Part shown: positions 4,825-5,289 of the stretch, one piece after another | Position numbering within the stretch: the first letter of the stretch is position 1 | Layout: each line of letters starts with the position of its first letter | Assembly (NCBI GenBank): GCA_964247755.1 | Contig: CAXTVX010000130.1 | Location: forward strand, 1-5,289 | Reading direction: 5' to 3' | DNA: 5,289 bases | Source of the DNA: Lichenicola sp964247755 | GTDB lineage: Bacteria; Pseudomonadota; Alphaproteobacteria; Acetobacterales; Acetobacteraceae | The notes under the pieces: model-generated | What the model saw: the letters and a program-made list of their open reading frames with translations, nothing else | What the model was told of the DNA's origin: nothing | Databases searched by the model: none | Translations under genes and position numbers: made by a program

Positions 4825-5289
4825 TCAGGAGAAGTTCCGCGCGTCCGCCAGGTCGCTCATGGTGTCGACGTCGAGCCAGTGCCCGGTGATGTAGTGCACC
4901 GCGACCGGGGTCCTGGCCGCCAGCCGCCCGAGCAGGGCGGGGATGTCGGACCGGGCGGCGCTGCCGTCGGCCTGCATCACCGCCAGCTCGGTGCGCAGCA
5001 GGGCGGCGCCCCTGGCGCTCAGCCGCATCAGCCCGATCCACTCGCCCATGCTGTCGGCCGGACGCACCCCGCCGATGCGGCGCAGGATCGCCGGCGCGTC
5101 GTCGAGGTAGCTGGTGGAGAACGGCTTGTCCGCCAGCACCAGGTCGCCCGGATGGGGGTCGTGCGTGCCTGGCTTGCCTTCCGCCCGCTGGTGCAGCGCG
5201 TCCACCGCGATGACGATGTCGGCCTCCACCCCCATCAGCGCGTCCAGGATGTAGCGGCGGAACAGCACGTCGCCGTAGACCAGCACGGT
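4825..5289 (-). CDS. Nucleotidyltransferase domain, probably C-terminal part of PEP mutase fusion (partial, 5' end outside window)
   Basis: The frame is open from the right edge of the window to TGA 4827-4825, giving 154 C-terminal residues. The pattern is that of MobA/GlmU-like NTP transferases: VLVYGDVLFRRYIL (2-15) holds the metal-binding Asp of the strand-end GD pair, then DIVIAVDA (24-31). GEWIGLMRLS (82-91) follows, with the glutamate that contacts the sugar or alcohol acceptor in this fold, then the SDIPALLGRL helix (114-123) and GHWLDVDTMSDLADA (136-150) with the second metal-binding Asp region. This C-terminal half is typical of PEP mutase/nucleotidyltransferase (PepM-PntC type) proteins, where it makes a CMP-activated phosphonate. 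The neighbouring phosphonopyruvate decarboxylase supports that reading. The GTG at 5286-5284 falls inside the first conserved strand and is not the true start. Whether a PEP mutase domain is fused upstream cannot be seen. Other sugar-nucleotide transferases are possible. Confidence 0.82.
   Translation of the reverse strand, partial: TVLVYGDVLFRRYILDALMGVEADIVIAVDALHQRAEGKPGTHDPHPGDLVLADKPFSTSYLDDAPAILRRIGGVRPADSMGEWIGLMRLSARGAALLRTELAVMQADGSAARSDIPALLGRLAARTPVAVHYITGHWLDVDTMSDLADARNFS

Overview
The window is GC-rich DNA (roughly 70% G+C), densely coded, with no sign of mobile elements, tRNA/rRNA genes or CRISPR repeats. Gene content (a class I-type fructose-bisphosphate aldolase, a spore-photoproduct-lyase-like radical SAM protein, an EcfG-type general stress promoter, short secreted repeat proteins) and codon use suggest an alphaproteobacterium, probably of the Rhodospirillales/Acetobacterales type. 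That placement is inference from gene style, not from a marker gene.

Layout from left to right. (1) 1-270, plus strand: the C-terminal end of a fructose-bisphosphate aldolase that began before the window. (2) 367-1766, minus strand: a two-gene unit, a complete radical SAM protein of the spore photoproduct lyase (SPL) family followed, with a 4-nt stop/start overlap, by a 107-residue conserved-looking hypothetical protein. (3) 1907-3165, plus strand: a sharp match to the alphaproteobacterial EcfG promoter (GGAAC, 16 nt, CGTT) drives a probable two-gene stress operon. It encodes a secreted protein with four 10-residue repeats plus a PepSY-like C-terminal domain, then a glycine-zipper protein of the YflT/general-stress-protein-17M type. 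(4) 3232-5289, minus strand: a phosphonate biosynthesis operon, read right to left. It contains the C-terminal part of a nucleotidyltransferase domain (probably fused to or partnered with PEP mutase beyond the right edge), a small predicted lipoprotein, and phosphonopyruvate decarboxylase.

The phosphonate genes would turn phosphoenolpyruvate into phosphonopyruvate, then phosphonoacetaldehyde, and probably via an aminotransferase outside the window into 2-aminoethylphosphonate. A nucleotidyltransferase next to them points to activation of the phosphonate head group (CMP-linked) for attachment to lipid or polysaccharide. The embedded lipoprotein fits an envelope destination but has no recognised function.

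The most interesting points are the lipoprotein inside the phosphonate operon, the EcfG promoter beside a DNA-repair-type radical SAM gene that keeps all known SPL catalytic residues in a presumably non-sporulating organism, and an oddly distant Shine-Dalgarno with a hairpin in front of the decarboxylase start.
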